In this document: in pieces, positions 21,585 through 31,000 of the stretch
Layout: the number at the start of each line of letters is the position of its first letter
Numbering within the stretch: position 1 is the first letter of the stretch
From: a virus
DNA length: 64,000 nt
Strand: one strand, 5' to 3'
IMG/VR virus record: IMGVR_UViG_3300037502_000519
Span: 1-64,000 of that record
Made by a program: the position numbers and the translations under genes
The notes under the pieces: model-generated
Databases searched by the model: none
What the model was told of the DNA's origin: nothing
Seen by the model: the letters and a program-made list of their open reading frames with translations, nothing else

Positions 21585-22181
21585 GTGTTAGAACATTTGT
21601 TGGAGATCGAGTACGAACCCGAGGTGCTGACTGCACCCAGAGAATCCTTTACGCCTGAGAAAAAGCTCTCGGCAACAGATCTGCTGCAAGGGCAGATAGA
21701 AACGACGGACTGGTTAGAAGAGTTAGGCGCGCGTACGGATGAAGAGGTGCTCCAGACAGCGCAAGAGAATCAGGCCCGTGATGCGTTTAAGGCATTGGTG
21801 GCAACACCAGCCGAGGCAAAGAACGCGGTGGCGAAAGTCACTGTACCCCCGGCGGTTAAGAAGCTGGTTGGGATGCTGACCGCCTATGACTGGGCGTTTG
21901 TTGAGCAGGCTAAAGAGATCCGGGGTATGGCGGTGGCTAAGATTTTGGAGGAGACCGACCACCCAGACGCCAGAATCCGTCTAAAGGCGCTAGAGTTGCT
22001 AGGCCGCGTGACGGAGGTAGGGCTGTTTACGGACAGGATTGAGGTGAAGAAGACAGAATTGTCTGATTCAGAGTTAGACGCCAAGATTAAAGAGAAGCTC
22101 CTAGCTATACAGAATACGATTGACGCGCCGAAAGACGACGAGAACGTCACAGACGTAGAAGAAAATGAACCGTCTGAGTGA
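21585..22181 (+). CDS. terS: Terminase small subunit
   Basis: 198 residues, GTG start at 21585 with GGGAG upstream. It directly precedes and overlaps the large terminase by 17 bases. The middle is helical (ILEETDHPDARIRLKALELL), followed by GRVTEVGLFTDRIEVKK and an acidic C-terminus, as in DNA-recognition subunits that form rings and interact with TerL. No strong HTH is visible at the N-terminus, so the assignment rests partly on position. Confidence 0.8.
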   Translation: MLEHLLEIEYEPEVLTAPRESFTPEKKLSATDLLQGQIETTDWLEELGARTDEEVLQTAQENQARDAFKALVATPAEAKNAVAKVTVPPAVKKLVGMLTAYDWAFVEQAKEIRGMAVAKILEETDHPDARIRLKALELLGRVTEVGLFTDRIEVKKTELSDSELDAKIKEKLLAIQNTIDAPKDDENVTDVEENEPSE

Positions 22182-23685
22182 CGCGGAGATCCAGAATCTG
22201 CTGGCAGGCATGACGCCACAGCAGAAGTACGAGTTTTTAGAGGAGTTGGAGGAGCAACAGAGGCGTCTGCGGTTAAAAAACGCCCGTGGGGACATGATTT
22301 CCTTTGCCAAGGAGGTCTATCCAGGGTTCAAAGAGGGGGCACACCACAGGAAACTGGCGAAAATCTTCGCAGATGTGGCCTCGGGTAAGAAAAAACGCGT
22401 GATTATCAACATCGCGCCCCGTATGGGTAAGTCAGAGTTCTCCTCTTACCTGTTTCCTGCATGGTTTCTGGGGCAATACCCAGAGAAGAAGATCATTATG
22501 GCGACCCACACGGCGGGGTTGTCGGAGGATTTTGGTAGGCGGGTACGAAATCTGATCGAGGGGGAGGACTATCGCAATGTATTCCCAGGAACTCTTGTGG
22601 CAGATGACCAAAAAGCGGCAGGGAAATGGTCTACATCGGCTGGCGGTCAGTATTACGCCGTCGGTGTGGGCGGCGCTCTCGCAGGTCGCGGTGCTGATCT
22701 CTTTGTTATTGACGATCCTCATTCAGAACAGGACATAAAGGCGAACTCCAGGGCTACGTTTGATAATGCGTGGTCGTGGTTCCAGACTGGTCCGTTACAG
22801 CGTCTGATGCCAGGGGGTGCGATTCTGGTGATTATGACGAGGTGGTCGTTGGTGGACCTGACGGGTAGGCTTTTGACGTTTCAGGCGAGAAACCCAGACG
22901 CAGATCCGTGGGAGATCGTAGAACTGCCAGCTATATTGTTTGAGAACACGGAGCGGGAGAAGTCGCTCTGGCCCGAGCAGTGGCCCGTGGAGCAGCTAAA
23001 GCAGAAAAAAGCTGCGATGGACCCGAGGTATTGGAACGCCCAGTATATGCAGCAGCCCACGGCAGACTCGGCTGCGTTTATTAAGAGACAGCATTGGAGA
23101 ATTTGGGAGCACGACGATCCACCGCCATGCGAGTTTATTATTCAGTCCTGGGATACGGCGCACGAAGCCAAGACCACCGCTGACTATACGGCGTGTACAA
23201 CCTGGGGTGTCTGGTATAACGAGGAAGAGGGTAACAGGCCAAGTCTGATGTTGCTCGATGCGTTTAAAGACCGGATGGAGTTTCCAGAGTTAAAGGAAGT
23301 GGCGTATAAACAGTGGAAAGAATGGAACCCAGACGCGTTTTTGGTGGAGAAGAAGGCGGCAGGTGCGCCGTTAATACAAGAACTGCGTAGGATGGGGATA
23401 CCGGTTGATGAGTTCACACCAAGCCGGGGTAATGACAAGATAGCGCGGGTCAACGCGGTAGCAGATCTTTTTGCAAGCGGGTCGGTCTGGGCACCAGATA
23501 GGCGGTGGGCCAGAGATGTGATCGAGGAAGTGGTTGCGTTCCCAGTCGGGGAGCACGATGACTACGTGGACACGATGACGCAGGCACTGTTACGCTTTAG
23601 AAATGGTGGGTTCATTACGTTGCCTAGCGATGAACCAGACGAACCCAGATTCTTTAAATCAGGCCGCAGAGCGGCGTATTACTAG
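22165..23685 (+). CDS. terL: Terminase large subunit
   Basis: The packaging motor, 506 residues. ATPase domain: Walker A-like INIAPRMGKSE (residues 82-91), Walker B LFVIDDPHSE (VIDD at 181-184) and coupling motif IMTRWS. Nuclease domain (RNase H-like): QSWDTAHEAK (D330) and YVDTMTQAL near the end, with LVEKKAAG in between. These match the TerL families of lambdoid and P22-like phages. It cuts concatemers and drives DNA through the portal encoded next. Confidence 0.97.
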   Translation: MNRLSDAEIQNLLAGMTPQQKYEFLEELEEQQRRLRLKNARGDMISFAKEVYPGFKEGAHHRKLAKIFADVASGKKKRVIINIAPRMGKSEFSSYLFPAWFLGQYPEKKIIMATHTAGLSEDFGRRVRNLIEGEDYRNVFPGTLVADDQKAAGKWSTSAGGQYYAVGVGGALAGRGADLFVIDDPHSEQDIKANSRATFDNAWSWFQTGPLQRLMPGGAILVIMTRWSLVDLTGRLLTFQARNPDADPWEIVELPAILFENTEREKSLWPEQWPVEQLKQKKAAMDPRYWNAQYMQQPTADSAAFIKRQHWRIWEHDDPPPCEFIIQSWDTAHEAKTTADYTACTTWGVWYNEEEGNRPSLMLLDAFKDRMEFPELKEVAYKQWKEWNPDAFLVEKKAAGAPLIQELRRMGIPVDEFTPSRGNDKIARVNAVADLFASGSVWAPDRRWARDVIEEVVAFPVGEHDDYVDTMTQALLRFRNGGFITLPSDEPDEPRFFKSGRRAAYY

Positions 23686-23693
23686 GAGCCATT

Positions 23694-26183
23694 ATGGCGG
23701 TCGAGAAAAGTCTGTACCAAGCCCCCCGTGGGATTATCGAAGACGTAGAAGATACGTTGGGCGAACCGGATATTGAGATTGAGATCGAAGACCCGGAAGA
23801 AGTAAAGATCCGCGCTGGTGGTCTGGAGATTGAAATCGAGCCAGAAGAAGAGGCAGATTTTTATACCAATCTGGCAGAAGAGATTAGTGAAGATGACCTT
23901 CAGCTTATTGGTAGTGAACTGCTAGAAGATATTAAAAGTGACCTCGACTCCCGCAAAGACTGGGAGAAGACGTACAAAGAAGGTCTGACGCTGCTTGGGT
24001 TGCAGTACGAGGAAAGAACAGAACCGTGGGACGGCGCGTGTGGCGTGTTCCACCCCATGATTACAGAAGCCGTTGTGCGCTTCCAGTCCGAAACAATCAT
24101 GGAGACATTCCCTGCCCAGGGACCGGTGAAGACAAAGATTCTGGGTAAAGAGACGCGGGAGAAAGAAGATGCTGCCGCGCGGGTCAAACACGACATGAAC
24201 TACGAGTTAACCGAGCGCATGCCGGAGTTTCGTACCGAGCACGAGCGGATGTTGTGGAACCTGCCAGCTACCGGGTCTGCGTTTAAGAAGGTGTATTACG
24301 ATCCGTCGCTCCAGCGTCAGACATCGATCTTTGTGCCTGCCGAAGATGTGATCGTGCCCTACGGCGCGGCGTCTCTAAATACTGCGGAGCGTGCGACGCA
24401 CCGTATGTATAAGACCAAAAATGAGATTCGCAAGCTCCAGGTGGCTGGGTTCTATCGGGACATCGAGCTTGGCGATCCGCCGAAAACAAAGAACGAGATA
24501 CAAGAGAAGAAAGACAAAGAGACTGGCATCAACAGTCTGAACGATGATCGGTTCCTGCTGTATGAATCCCACGTCAACTTGGATCTGGAAGGGTACGAAG
24601 ACGAGGAAGATGGCGAGCCGACAGGCATAGCCATACCGTATGTAGTCACAATACTGGCGCATACAGGCGATGTATTGTCCATACGGCGTAACTTCTACGA
24701 AGATGACGAGACAAAAGAGAAGCGCGATCACTTCGTTCACTACGTCTACATCCCTGGGTTTGGGTTCTATGGGTTCGGTCTCTTCCACCTGATTGGTGGA
24801 TTTGCCAAGTCGGCAACGTCGATCATTCGGCAGTTGGTGGACGCCGGTACGTTATCGAACCTTCCTGGTGGTCTGAAGGCTAGGGGCTTGCGGATCAAAG
24901 GCGACGACACGCCGATTGCTCCGGGCGAGTTCCGAGATGTAGATATTGGTTCTGGTGCGCTGCGGGATAACATTCTGCCCCTGCCGTACAAGGAGCCGAG
25001 TGCCACGTTGTATCAGTTGCTTGGCACAATTGTGGAAGAAGGCCGACGGTTTGCCGCAACGGCAGACATGAAGATCTCCGACATGAGTGCGCAGGCACCG
25101 GTCGGTACGACGCTTGCCCTCTTGGAGCGCATGCTCAAGGTGATGTCGGCTGTTCAGGCGCGCGTGCACTACGCGTTCAAGCAAGAGTTGCAGTTGTTGG
25201 CAAACATCATCCGTGACTACACCGACGATACGTATGACTACGACCCGGTAGAAGGCACGCGGCAGGCGAAGAAGGCTGACTACGACATGGTGGAGATTAT
25301 CCCCGTGTCAGACCCCAATGCCGCCACGATGTCTCAGCGGGTTGTGCAGTATCAAGCAGTGATCCAGTTGTCACAGACTGCGCCACAGATCTACAACCTG
25401 CCCGAGTTGCATCGCCAGATGTTAGAAGTGCTGGGGATCAAGAACGCTGCCAAGCTGGTGCCGGTGGAAGATGATCAGAAACCCACAGATCCTGTCACGG
25501 AGAACATGGAAGTGATGAAGGGCAAACCTGTGAAGGCGTTCATATATCAGGACCACGATGCCCACATCGCCGTACATACTGCTGCACTGCAAGATCCACA
25601 GATGGCAGCGCTCATGGGGCAGAACCCCAAGGCACAGATGATGTTTGCTGCGATGCAAGCACATATTGCCGAGCACGCAGGGTTCGCATATCGCCGTCAG
25701 ATCGAAGAGCAGTTGGGTATACCGTTGCCCTCGCCTGAAGATGAGATGCCCAAAGAGCTTGAGTTGCAGGTCTCGCGTCTTACGGCAGAAGCCGCCAAGC
25801 GTGTGTTGGCAAACAACCAGGCTAAAGCTGCGCAGCAACAAGCCCAACAGCAGGCACAAGATCCGCTCATCCAGATGCAGCAGCAAGAGTTGGCGCTTAA
25901 ACAGGCAGAAATCCAACGCAAAGCCCAGAAAGATATGGTCGATGCGCAGACAAAACAGGCAGAACTTGCGATTAAAGAGAAGGAACTCATCGTCAACGCC
26001 ACGGCAAAAGTCGATGAGATGGAGCTTAAAAACCGTGAACTCTTGGCGCGTACAGCCCAAGCTGTTGACGAGCTATCGTTAAAAGGCGAGCTAGAAGGTA
26101 TGAAGCTCGGTACATCTGTCGCACAAAGCCGTGCGCAAATGCGTCAACAAAGCAGTAAACCCCAAGGAGGTAACACCCAGTGA
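23694..26183 (+). CDS. Portal protein
   Basis: 829 residues, large for a portal. The N-terminus is acidic (IEIEIEDPEEVKIRAGG). Then comes the conserved portal core, with WDGACGVFHPMITEAVVRFQ, SLNTAERATHRMYKTKNEI and the barrel region (APVGTTLALLERMLKVMSAV). The last 140 residues are Gln/Ala/Lys-rich and alpha-helical (AKAAQQQAQQQAQDPLIQMQ), forming the barrel or internal extension. Its place right after terL supports the call. It joins head and tail and is the channel for DNA packaging and ejection. Confidence 0.93.
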   Translation: MAVEKSLYQAPRGIIEDVEDTLGEPDIEIEIEDPEEVKIRAGGLEIEIEPEEEADFYTNLAEEISEDDLQLIGSELLEDIKSDLDSRKDWEKTYKEGLTLLGLQYEERTEPWDGACGVFHPMITEAVVRFQSETIMETFPAQGPVKTKILGKETREKEDAAARVKHDMNYELTERMPEFRTEHERMLWNLPATGSAFKKVYYDPSLQRQTSIFVPAEDVIVPYGAASLNTAERATHRMYKTKNEIRKLQVAGFYRDIELGDPPKTKNEIQEKKDKETGINSLNDDRFLLYESHVNLDLEGYEDEEDGEPTGIAIPYVVTILAHTGDVLSIRRNFYEDDETKEKRDHFVHYVYIPGFGFYGFGLFHLIGGFAKSATSIIRQLVDAGTLSNLPGGLKARGLRIKGDDTPIAPGEFRDVDIGSGALRDNILPLPYKEPSATLYQLLGTIVEEGRRFAATADMKISDMSAQAPVGTTLALLERMLKVMSAVQARVHYAFKQELQLLANIIRDYTDDTYDYDPVEGTRQAKKADYDMVEIIPVSDPNAATMSQRVVQYQAVIQLSQTAPQIYNLPELHRQMLEVLGIKNAAKLVPVEDDQKPTDPVTENMEVMKGKPVKAFIYQDHDAHIAVHTAALQDPQMAALMGQNPKAQMMFAAMQAHIAEHAGFAYRRQIEEQLGIPLPSPEDEMPKELELQVSRLTAEAAKRVLANNQAKAAQQQAQQQAQDPLIQMQQQELALKQAEIQRKAQKDMVDAQTKQAELAIKEKELIVNATAKVDEMELKNRELLARTAQAVDELSLKGELEGMKLGTSVAQSRAQMRQQSSKPQGGNTQ

Positions 26184-26374
26184 TAGAAGCCTTCGCAGAA
26201 CATCTGCGCAAACGTATCCGTGAGGATATGAACAACTACGCCGACGATCTCGCCGGTGGAGCGTGCCAAAGTTTTGAGCAGTACCAAAAACTCTGTGGTG
26301 TTATTCAAGGTCTAGCCATTGCAGAGTCCTATCTTTTAGACCTTGCCAAGAAAGTTGAGGAAGCAAATGACTGA
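26180..26374 (+). CDS. Small helical head protein, 64 residues
   Basis: GTG start at 26180 after AAGGAGGTAACACCCA. MIEAFAEHLRKRIREDMNNY is followed by QSFEQYQKLCGVIQGLAIAE and a helix. Overlaps the portal stop by four bases and the GroES-like start by eight. Similar small proteins occur between portal and chaperonin in related phages, possibly as a head-assembly accessory. Function unproven. Confidence 0.75.
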   Translation: MIEAFAEHLRKRIREDMNNYADDLAGGACQSFEQYQKLCGVIQGLAIAESYLLDLAKKVEEAND

Positions 26375-26729
26375 AGAAGCACAAGAACCGCAAGCAACCC
26401 AGTTACCCAAACCAAGAGGTTGGAAGTTGTTATGCGCGATACCGGAAGTTGAAGACAAGTTCTCAGGAACCGACCTTCTAAAACCGGATTCGGTAACAAA
26501 GATAGAAGAGCACAGTACGACCGTGCTGTTTGTGGTGGATGTAGGCGACGATGCCTACGCAGATGCAGCTAAGTTTCCTAACGGCCCGTGGTGTAAGAAG
26601 GGTGACTTTGTGTTAGTTAGGGCTTACTCTGGAACTCGTTTCAAAATTCACGGCAGAGAGTTCCGCTTGATTAATGACGATCAGGTAGAAGCCGTTGTTG
26701 AAGATCCACGTGGCTATACACGCGCTTAA
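26367..26729 (+). CDS. GroES-like co-chaperonin (Cpn10 fold)
   Basis: 120 residues starting at ATG 26367 (MTEEAQEPQATQLPKPRGWK). The beta barrel of Cpn10 is seen in GWKLLCAIPEVEDKF, TTVLFVVDVGDDAYADA, GPWCKKGDFVLVRAYSGTRF and FRLINDDQVEAVVEDP, matching the order of GroES strands with the dome loop. Phage GroES homologues (T4 gp31 type) help host GroEL fold the capsid protein, and it lies in the capsid gene cluster. The mobile-loop contact residues cannot be confirmed by eye. Confidence 0.83.
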   Translation: MTEEAQEPQATQLPKPRGWKLLCAIPEVEDKFSGTDLLKPDSVTKIEEHSTTVLFVVDVGDDAYADAAKFPNGPWCKKGDFVLVRAYSGTRFKIHGREFRLINDDQVEAVVEDPRGYTRA

Positions 26730-26741
26730 TAGGAGCTAGAA

Positions 26742-27689
26742 ATGCCAGAAGCATATAAATTTCCCGATGAACAAGAGCAGCAAGGGCAGGACGAAGAAGT
26801 AGAAGTTCGTACCGAAGAAGACGATATTGAGCTAGAGGTTGTAGACGATACGCCGGAAGAAGATCGGGGCCGTAAGCCTCTTGATCGTGATGTCAATGAT
26901 CCGACCGATGAAGAAGTTGCGGAATATAGCGACAAGGTTCAGAAGCGGATGCGTGAATTAACCCACGCACGGCACGACGAGAGACGGGCGAAAGAAGCCG
27001 CTTTAAGAGAAAGAGAAGAAGCAGCGCGTGTTGCTGAGCAGTTATTGGCAGAAAACAAGCGTCTGCGTGACCAGTTCCAGGCAGGGGCCGAGACATATAC
27101 AAAAGTGGTTCAGTCTCAGGCTGATATGGAACTGCAAATGGCTCGGCAGAAACTAAAAGCGGCGCAGGAGTCTTACGACACTGATGCGATTATTGCAGCG
27201 CAAGAAGAGTTGGCTGCGGCAAAATATCGTTCTGAAGCGGCAAAGGCATATCGCCCTCCCGCTTTACAACAACCAGAAAAAGAGGTATATGTAACACCTA
27301 CGCAGCAACAACCTGCTGTTCAACTGACTGATACCGATATTAAATGGCAAGCGCGGAATCAGTGGTTTGGGCAGGATGATGAGATGACCGCTCTCGCGTA
27401 TGCTGTGCATAAGAAGTTGGTCACAAACGGTGTCCGTGCAGGAACACCTGAATATTACGAGCGGGTAGACGCTCGCATGCGTGAAGTGTTTCCCGATTTT
27501 TTCGGTGAGACGAAGAAGGAAACGAGAGAAGTTAAACGTCCGGCAACCGTTGTTGCTGCTCCTACCCGTACTGCGGCTAAGAAAACGCAAGTTACGTTGA
27601 CTAAATCGCAAGAAGCGATTGCTCGACGGCTTGGTCTTACCAATAAACAGTATGCAACCGAAGTATTAAAACTTAACTCGGAGTCCTAA
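26742..27689 (+). CDS. Scaffolding protein
   Basis: 315 residues. An acidic N-terminus (KFPDEQEQQGQDEEVEVRTE), a central coiled coil rich in Arg/Glu/Ala (KEAALREREEAARVAEQLLA), a Gln/Pro-rich linker and a basic C-terminus (TKSQEAIARRLGLTNKQYA). This is the layout of scaffolds that guide capsid assembly; they are often located just upstream of the capsid gene. The ATG follows a GGAGCTAGAA site. Confidence comes from composition and position. Confidence 0.82.
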   Translation: MPEAYKFPDEQEQQGQDEEVEVRTEEDDIELEVVDDTPEEDRGRKPLDRDVNDPTDEEVAEYSDKVQKRMRELTHARHDERRAKEAALREREEAARVAEQLLAENKRLRDQFQAGAETYTKVVQSQADMELQMARQKLKAAQESYDTDAIIAAQEELAAAKYRSEAAKAYRPPALQQPEKEVYVTPTQQQPAVQLTDTDIKWQARNQWFGQDDEMTALAYAVHKKLVTNGVRAGTPEYYERVDARMREVFPDFFGETKKETREVKRPATVVAAPTRTAAKKTQVTLTKSQEAIARRLGLTNKQYATEVLKLNSES

Positions 27690-27690
27690 T

Positions 27691-28164
27691 ATGTCTGAAC
27701 GAATTAGTCGTGACGGTACGCAAGAGCGTACGCCTAGAAACCTTCAAACACGTGAGAGTGCTGCCCGTATGGTCTATCAGCCTGCGAGCACGCTTCCAGA
27801 GCCAACTCCACAACCCGGATGGCGGTTTAAGTGGGTTGGCATAGAACTTTTGGGCCAGGCAACTCCCCAGAACGTATCCAAACGGACACGGGAAGGATGG
27901 GAGCCTGTACGCGCAGAAGATCACCCCGAGCTACAGCTCGCTGGCAACAAAAATGGTAACGTTGAACTCGGTGGTTTGATGCTATGCAAGATGCCGCAGG
28001 AGTTGGCAGATTCGCGTAACAACTACTATCAAGGTCAAAACAAGGCGCAGATGGAGGCTGTGGATAACAACTTCCTGCGAAACAATGACCCGCGCATGCC
28101 CCTGTTTAGCGAGAAGAAAAGCTCGACGACCAGAGGTGTTGGGTTTGGGTCTGGTTCTAAATAA
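27691..28164 (+). CDS. Conserved protein upstream of capsid gene, 157 residues
   Basis: Starts 1 base after the scaffold stop. Beta-rich centre (RFKWVGIELLGQATPQNVSK, REGWEPVRAEDHPELQL), then a polar region ending STTRGVGFGSGSK. Similar proteins between scaffold and capsid occur in marine and freshwater phages and are probably structural. No known domain. Confidence 0.75.
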   Translation: MSERISRDGTQERTPRNLQTRESAARMVYQPASTLPEPTPQPGWRFKWVGIELLGQATPQNVSKRTREGWEPVRAEDHPELQLAGNKNGNVELGGLMLCKMPQELADSRNNYYQGQNKAQMEAVDNNFLRNNDPRMPLFSEKKSSTTRGVGFGSGSK

Positions 28165-28183
28165 CTTTTATTGAGAGGTTAAT

Positions 28184-28840
28184 ATGGCATATCCTGCTGT
28201 TTCAGCCCCTTACGGGCTAATCCCGATCAATTTGATCGGCGGTCAGGTGTTTGCTGGTGCAACTCGCCTAATTCCTATCGCTTCTAACTATGACACTTCC
28301 ATTTTTTATGGTGATGTCGTGCGTATTAGCAGCGACGGCGTTCTGGTGAAAGAAACCGGTACCACCACCATCACTGCCACCGGTATTGTCGGTGTTTTCT
28401 TGGGTTGCACGTACACGAACCCCAACACCAAACAACCCCTGTTTTCCCAATACTATCCCGCCAACACGGTTGCGTCGGATATTCAGGCTTATGTAGCTGA
28501 CGATCCTGACCAGTTGTTCAAAGTGGCTATCTGCTCGTCTGGTACCACTATTGGCACCGTTGGTCGTACGGCTGTTGGTCAGAACACCGCCCTCATTCAG
28601 AACTCTGGTAGCACAACTACCGGTAACTCTGGTGTGGCTGCGGATGATTCCACCTCGGCTGTTGCGTCTCGCCCCCTTCGCATTGTCGATGTGGTGCCTG
28701 CAACTGCTACTGGCGCTGATGCGTTCACTGAAGTTATTGTTAAGTGGAACGCCCCGTACGTCGCTACTACGTTTGTCGATCCCGACTACATTAGTACTGT
28801 GACCGGCGGACATCAGTATCTCAACCCGACTGGCGTATAA
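28184..28840 (+). CDS. Head decoration-type structural protein, 218 residues
   Basis: MAYPAVSAPYGLIPINLIGG begins a beta-rich protein with many Thr/Ser/Gly. Repeated short strands (TTTITATGIVGVFLGCTYTN, VDVVPATATGADAFTEVIVK) suggest a virion surface protein. Located immediately before the capsid gene with a GGAGCAAACTAA site between. It may stabilise or decorate the capsid. No catalytic motif. Confidence 0.8.
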   Translation: MAYPAVSAPYGLIPINLIGGQVFAGATRLIPIASNYDTSIFYGDVVRISSDGVLVKETGTTTITATGIVGVFLGCTYTNPNTKQPLFSQYYPANTVASDIQAYVADDPDQLFKVAICSSGTTIGTVGRTAVGQNTALIQNSGSTTTGNSGVAADDSTSAVASRPLRIVDVVPATATGADAFTEVIVKWNAPYVATTFVDPDYISTVTGGHQYLNPTGV

Positions 28841-28852
28841 GGAGCAAACTAA

Positions 28853-29761
28853 ATGGCTATTTCACGCGCCCAACTACTCAAGGAACTCCTGCCCGGTCTG
28901 AACGCATTGTTCGGTCTTGAATATGCTCGTTATGGCGAAGAGCATAAGGAGATTTACGAAACCGAAACCTCCGAGCGTTCGTTTGAAGAGGAAACCAAAC
29001 TGTCTGGCTTCTCCGCCGCCCCGGTGAAGAACGAAGGCAGTGCGATTGCCTACGATAACGCGCAAGAGGCTTTTACATCGCGCTACACGCACGAGACCAT
29101 TGCCCTTGGCTTCTCCGTTACGGAAGAGGCCATCGAGGACAACCTGTACGACAGCCTGTCGTCCCGGTATACCAAGGCTCTGGCCCGTGCTATGGCGTAC
29201 ACCAAGCAAGTCAAGGCTGCTTCGGTTCTGAACAACGGCTTTAGCTCGTCCTACCCCGGTGGTGACGGTGTTGCCCTGTTCGATACCCAGCACCCCCTGA
29301 TTTCTGGTGGTGTAAACTCCAACGAGCCTGCTACTCCGGCTGACCTGAACGAGACTTCTCTTGAAGCCGCCGTTATTCAGATCGCCGCGTGGACGGATGA
29401 GCGTGGTCTCCTGATCGCTGCTCGCCCCCGCAAGCTGATTATTCCTCCTGCGCTGCAATTCGTTGCAACCCGTCTGTTGGAAACGGAACTCCGTACCGCT
29501 ACGGCTGACAACGACATTAACGCCATTCGGAATAATGGCTCGATCCCCGAGGGTTATGCCATTAACCACTTCCTGACCGACCCGGATGCCTGGTTCCTCA
29601 CCACGGACGTTCCTAACGGTCTGAAGCACTTTGTGCGTACGCCGATGCAGACGTCAATGGATGGTGACTTCGATACAGGCAACGTACGTTACAAAGCTCG
29701 TGAGCGGTACAGCTTTGGCTGGAGTGACCCTCTCGGTATGTTTGGATCTCCTGGCGCTTAA
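28853..29761 (+). CDS. Major capsid protein
   Basis: 302 residues. Pattern of Mu gpT/HK97-like capsid proteins: MAISRAQLLKELLPGLNALF, then SGFSAAPVKNEGSAIAYDNA, HPLISGGVNSNEPATPADLN, and a C-terminal arm with FVRTPMQTSMDGDFDTGNVR and ERYSFGWSDPLGMFGSPGA. A strong terminator follows, as usual for the most expressed gene of the head operon. Confidence 0.9.
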   Translation: MAISRAQLLKELLPGLNALFGLEYARYGEEHKEIYETETSERSFEEETKLSGFSAAPVKNEGSAIAYDNAQEAFTSRYTHETIALGFSVTEEAIEDNLYDSLSSRYTKALARAMAYTKQVKAASVLNNGFSSSYPGGDGVALFDTQHPLISGGVNSNEPATPADLNETSLEAAVIQIAAWTDERGLLIAARPRKLIIPPALQFVATRLLETELRTATADNDINAIRNNGSIPEGYAINHFLTDPDAWFLTTDVPNGLKHFVRTPMQTSMDGDFDTGNVRYKARERYSFGWSDPLGMFGSPGA

Positions 29762-29793
29762 GCCTTATAAATCAAGCCTTTGGGCTAGATTGG

Positions 29794-29820
29794 AACCCCG
29801 CCTTGCGCGGGGTTTTTTAT
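29794..29820 (+). terminator. Rho-independent terminator after the capsid gene
   Basis: Stem AACCCCGC / GCGGGGTT (29794-29801, 29807-29814) with loop CTTGC, followed by TTTTAT. It lies 33 bases after the capsid stop. A classic terminator that would limit read-through into the HNH gene and downstream structural genes. Confidence 0.92.
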
Positions 29821-29860
29821 TGTTGTATGATTTCCCGTATCGTAACCAAAGGAGGAAATC

Positions 29861-30469
29861 ATGGAGTATCCAAAGAACCGCGCAGAGGCAAAAGCACAAG
29901 GTGCAACGCACTACTTCACAGGCTTGCCATGCTCTAGGGGGCATATAGCCTTACGCAAAACCAAGGGTGTATGCGTTGAGTGCATGAAGGAAGACTGGGT
30001 AGTAGATAACGAGAAGCGTAAGGAGAAGCCGAAGTCTGAAGCGGCTAGGGCCGCAGGGAGACGCTACTACCAGAAGAATCGTGAGGCTGTTATTGCGCGC
30101 GCGGCAGCTAGACCTTCTGAAGAAAGACAAAAAGCGCGGAACAGACATAAAGCCGCCAACCCAGAACTTTACAAAGCGCTAACCAGCGTGCGTAAACGGC
30201 GTCATAGAAACGCCACACCGTCTTGGGTCGGTGCTGCTGAGAAAAAAGCTATTCGCCAGCTATACCTAGAAGCGCAGAGACTTACCAGACTTACTGGCGA
30301 ACGCTACGTGGTGGACCACATTTACCCGTTAATCAGCGAAGAGGTTTGTGGGCTACACGTTTTAAAGAATTTGCGGGTGATGACGCAAGCCGAAAACTTA
30401 GCCAAGTCCAACAAAATGCCGGATCTGCTAGAGACGTGGAAACACCTTGACGCCCCCACAAATACCTGA
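29861..30469 (+). CDS. HNH homing-type endonuclease
   Basis: 202 residues. N-terminal Cys-containing part (GLPCSRGHIALRKTKGVCVE) with C-H-C-C ligands for zinc, a basic helical middle, and the HNH core near the C-terminus: YVVDHIYPLISEEVCGLHVL (D-H), then Asn residues in KNLRVMTQAENLAKSNKMP. Free-standing HNH genes of this size are intron-less homing endonucleases and often sit between structural genes. The good AAAGGAGGAAATC site gives its own start after the terminator. Confidence 0.87.
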   Translation: MEYPKNRAEAKAQGATHYFTGLPCSRGHIALRKTKGVCVECMKEDWVVDNEKRKEKPKSEAARAAGRRYYQKNREAVIARAAARPSEERQKARNRHKAANPELYKALTSVRKRRHRNATPSWVGAAEKKAIRQLYLEAQRLTRLTGERYVVDHIYPLISEEVCGLHVLKNLRVMTQAENLAKSNKMPDLLETWKHLDAPTNT

Positions 30470-30567
30470 TACAAAGAGAACAAGTCTAGGATTTTTACTC
30501 ATATCGACTGACCTAGCAGACTTAGTAGAGACGATATGGGGATGTGCTACTACACAAGGAGTCTCTA

Positions 30568-30987
30568 ATGGCACGTACGACCTTTAATGGCCCAGTCGTA
30601 TCCCAAAACGGGTTTATTGACGGGCACCAAGTTGAATCCGCCAACGCAATTAACGCAACTGCTACTGCCACACCGGCTCAAGTTGCTTCTGGCTACATCA
30701 CTTCTACTTCTGCTTCGGCAACCACTATTACGCTTCCCACAGGTACGGATCTTGGTAGCGCTATCGGTGCAACTAAAGGTACGGTTCTTGACCTTTACAT
30801 CGACAACACTGGTGGATCAAGCACGGTAACTATTGCGGTAAACACCAATGCTATTCTTTCTACCGCCGCTGCTGACACCGCTGGTTCGTTTGGTGATCTG
30901 ACAGTTGCGTCCGGTGCTACTGGCCTTGCGCGTTACACGCTGATGTTCTCTAGCCCCACGGCATACGTCTTCACGCGTACCGCTTAA
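30568..30987 (+). CDS. Structural protein, 139 residues
   Basis: ATG at 30568 after AAGGAGTCTCTA. Ala/Thr/Ser-rich beta protein (MARTTFNGPVVSQNGF, then ATPAQVASGYITSTSASATT). Such proteins are head-fibre or surface beta-sandwich proteins in aquatic phages. Ends FSSPTAYVFTRTA. No known domain. Confidence 0.75.
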   Translation: MARTTFNGPVVSQNGFIDGHQVESANAINATATATPAQVASGYITSTSASATTITLPTGTDLGSAIGATKGTVLDLYIDNTGGSSTVTIAVNTNAILSTAAADTAGSFGDLTVASGATGLARYTLMFSSPTAYVFTRTA

Positions 30988-31000
30988 TTAGGAGGCTCAA

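Noticed and set aside
28268-29629. Long minus frames opposite the decoration and capsid genes
   Set aside because: Shadows of strongly coding plus genes with no ribosome binding site or protein-like composition.
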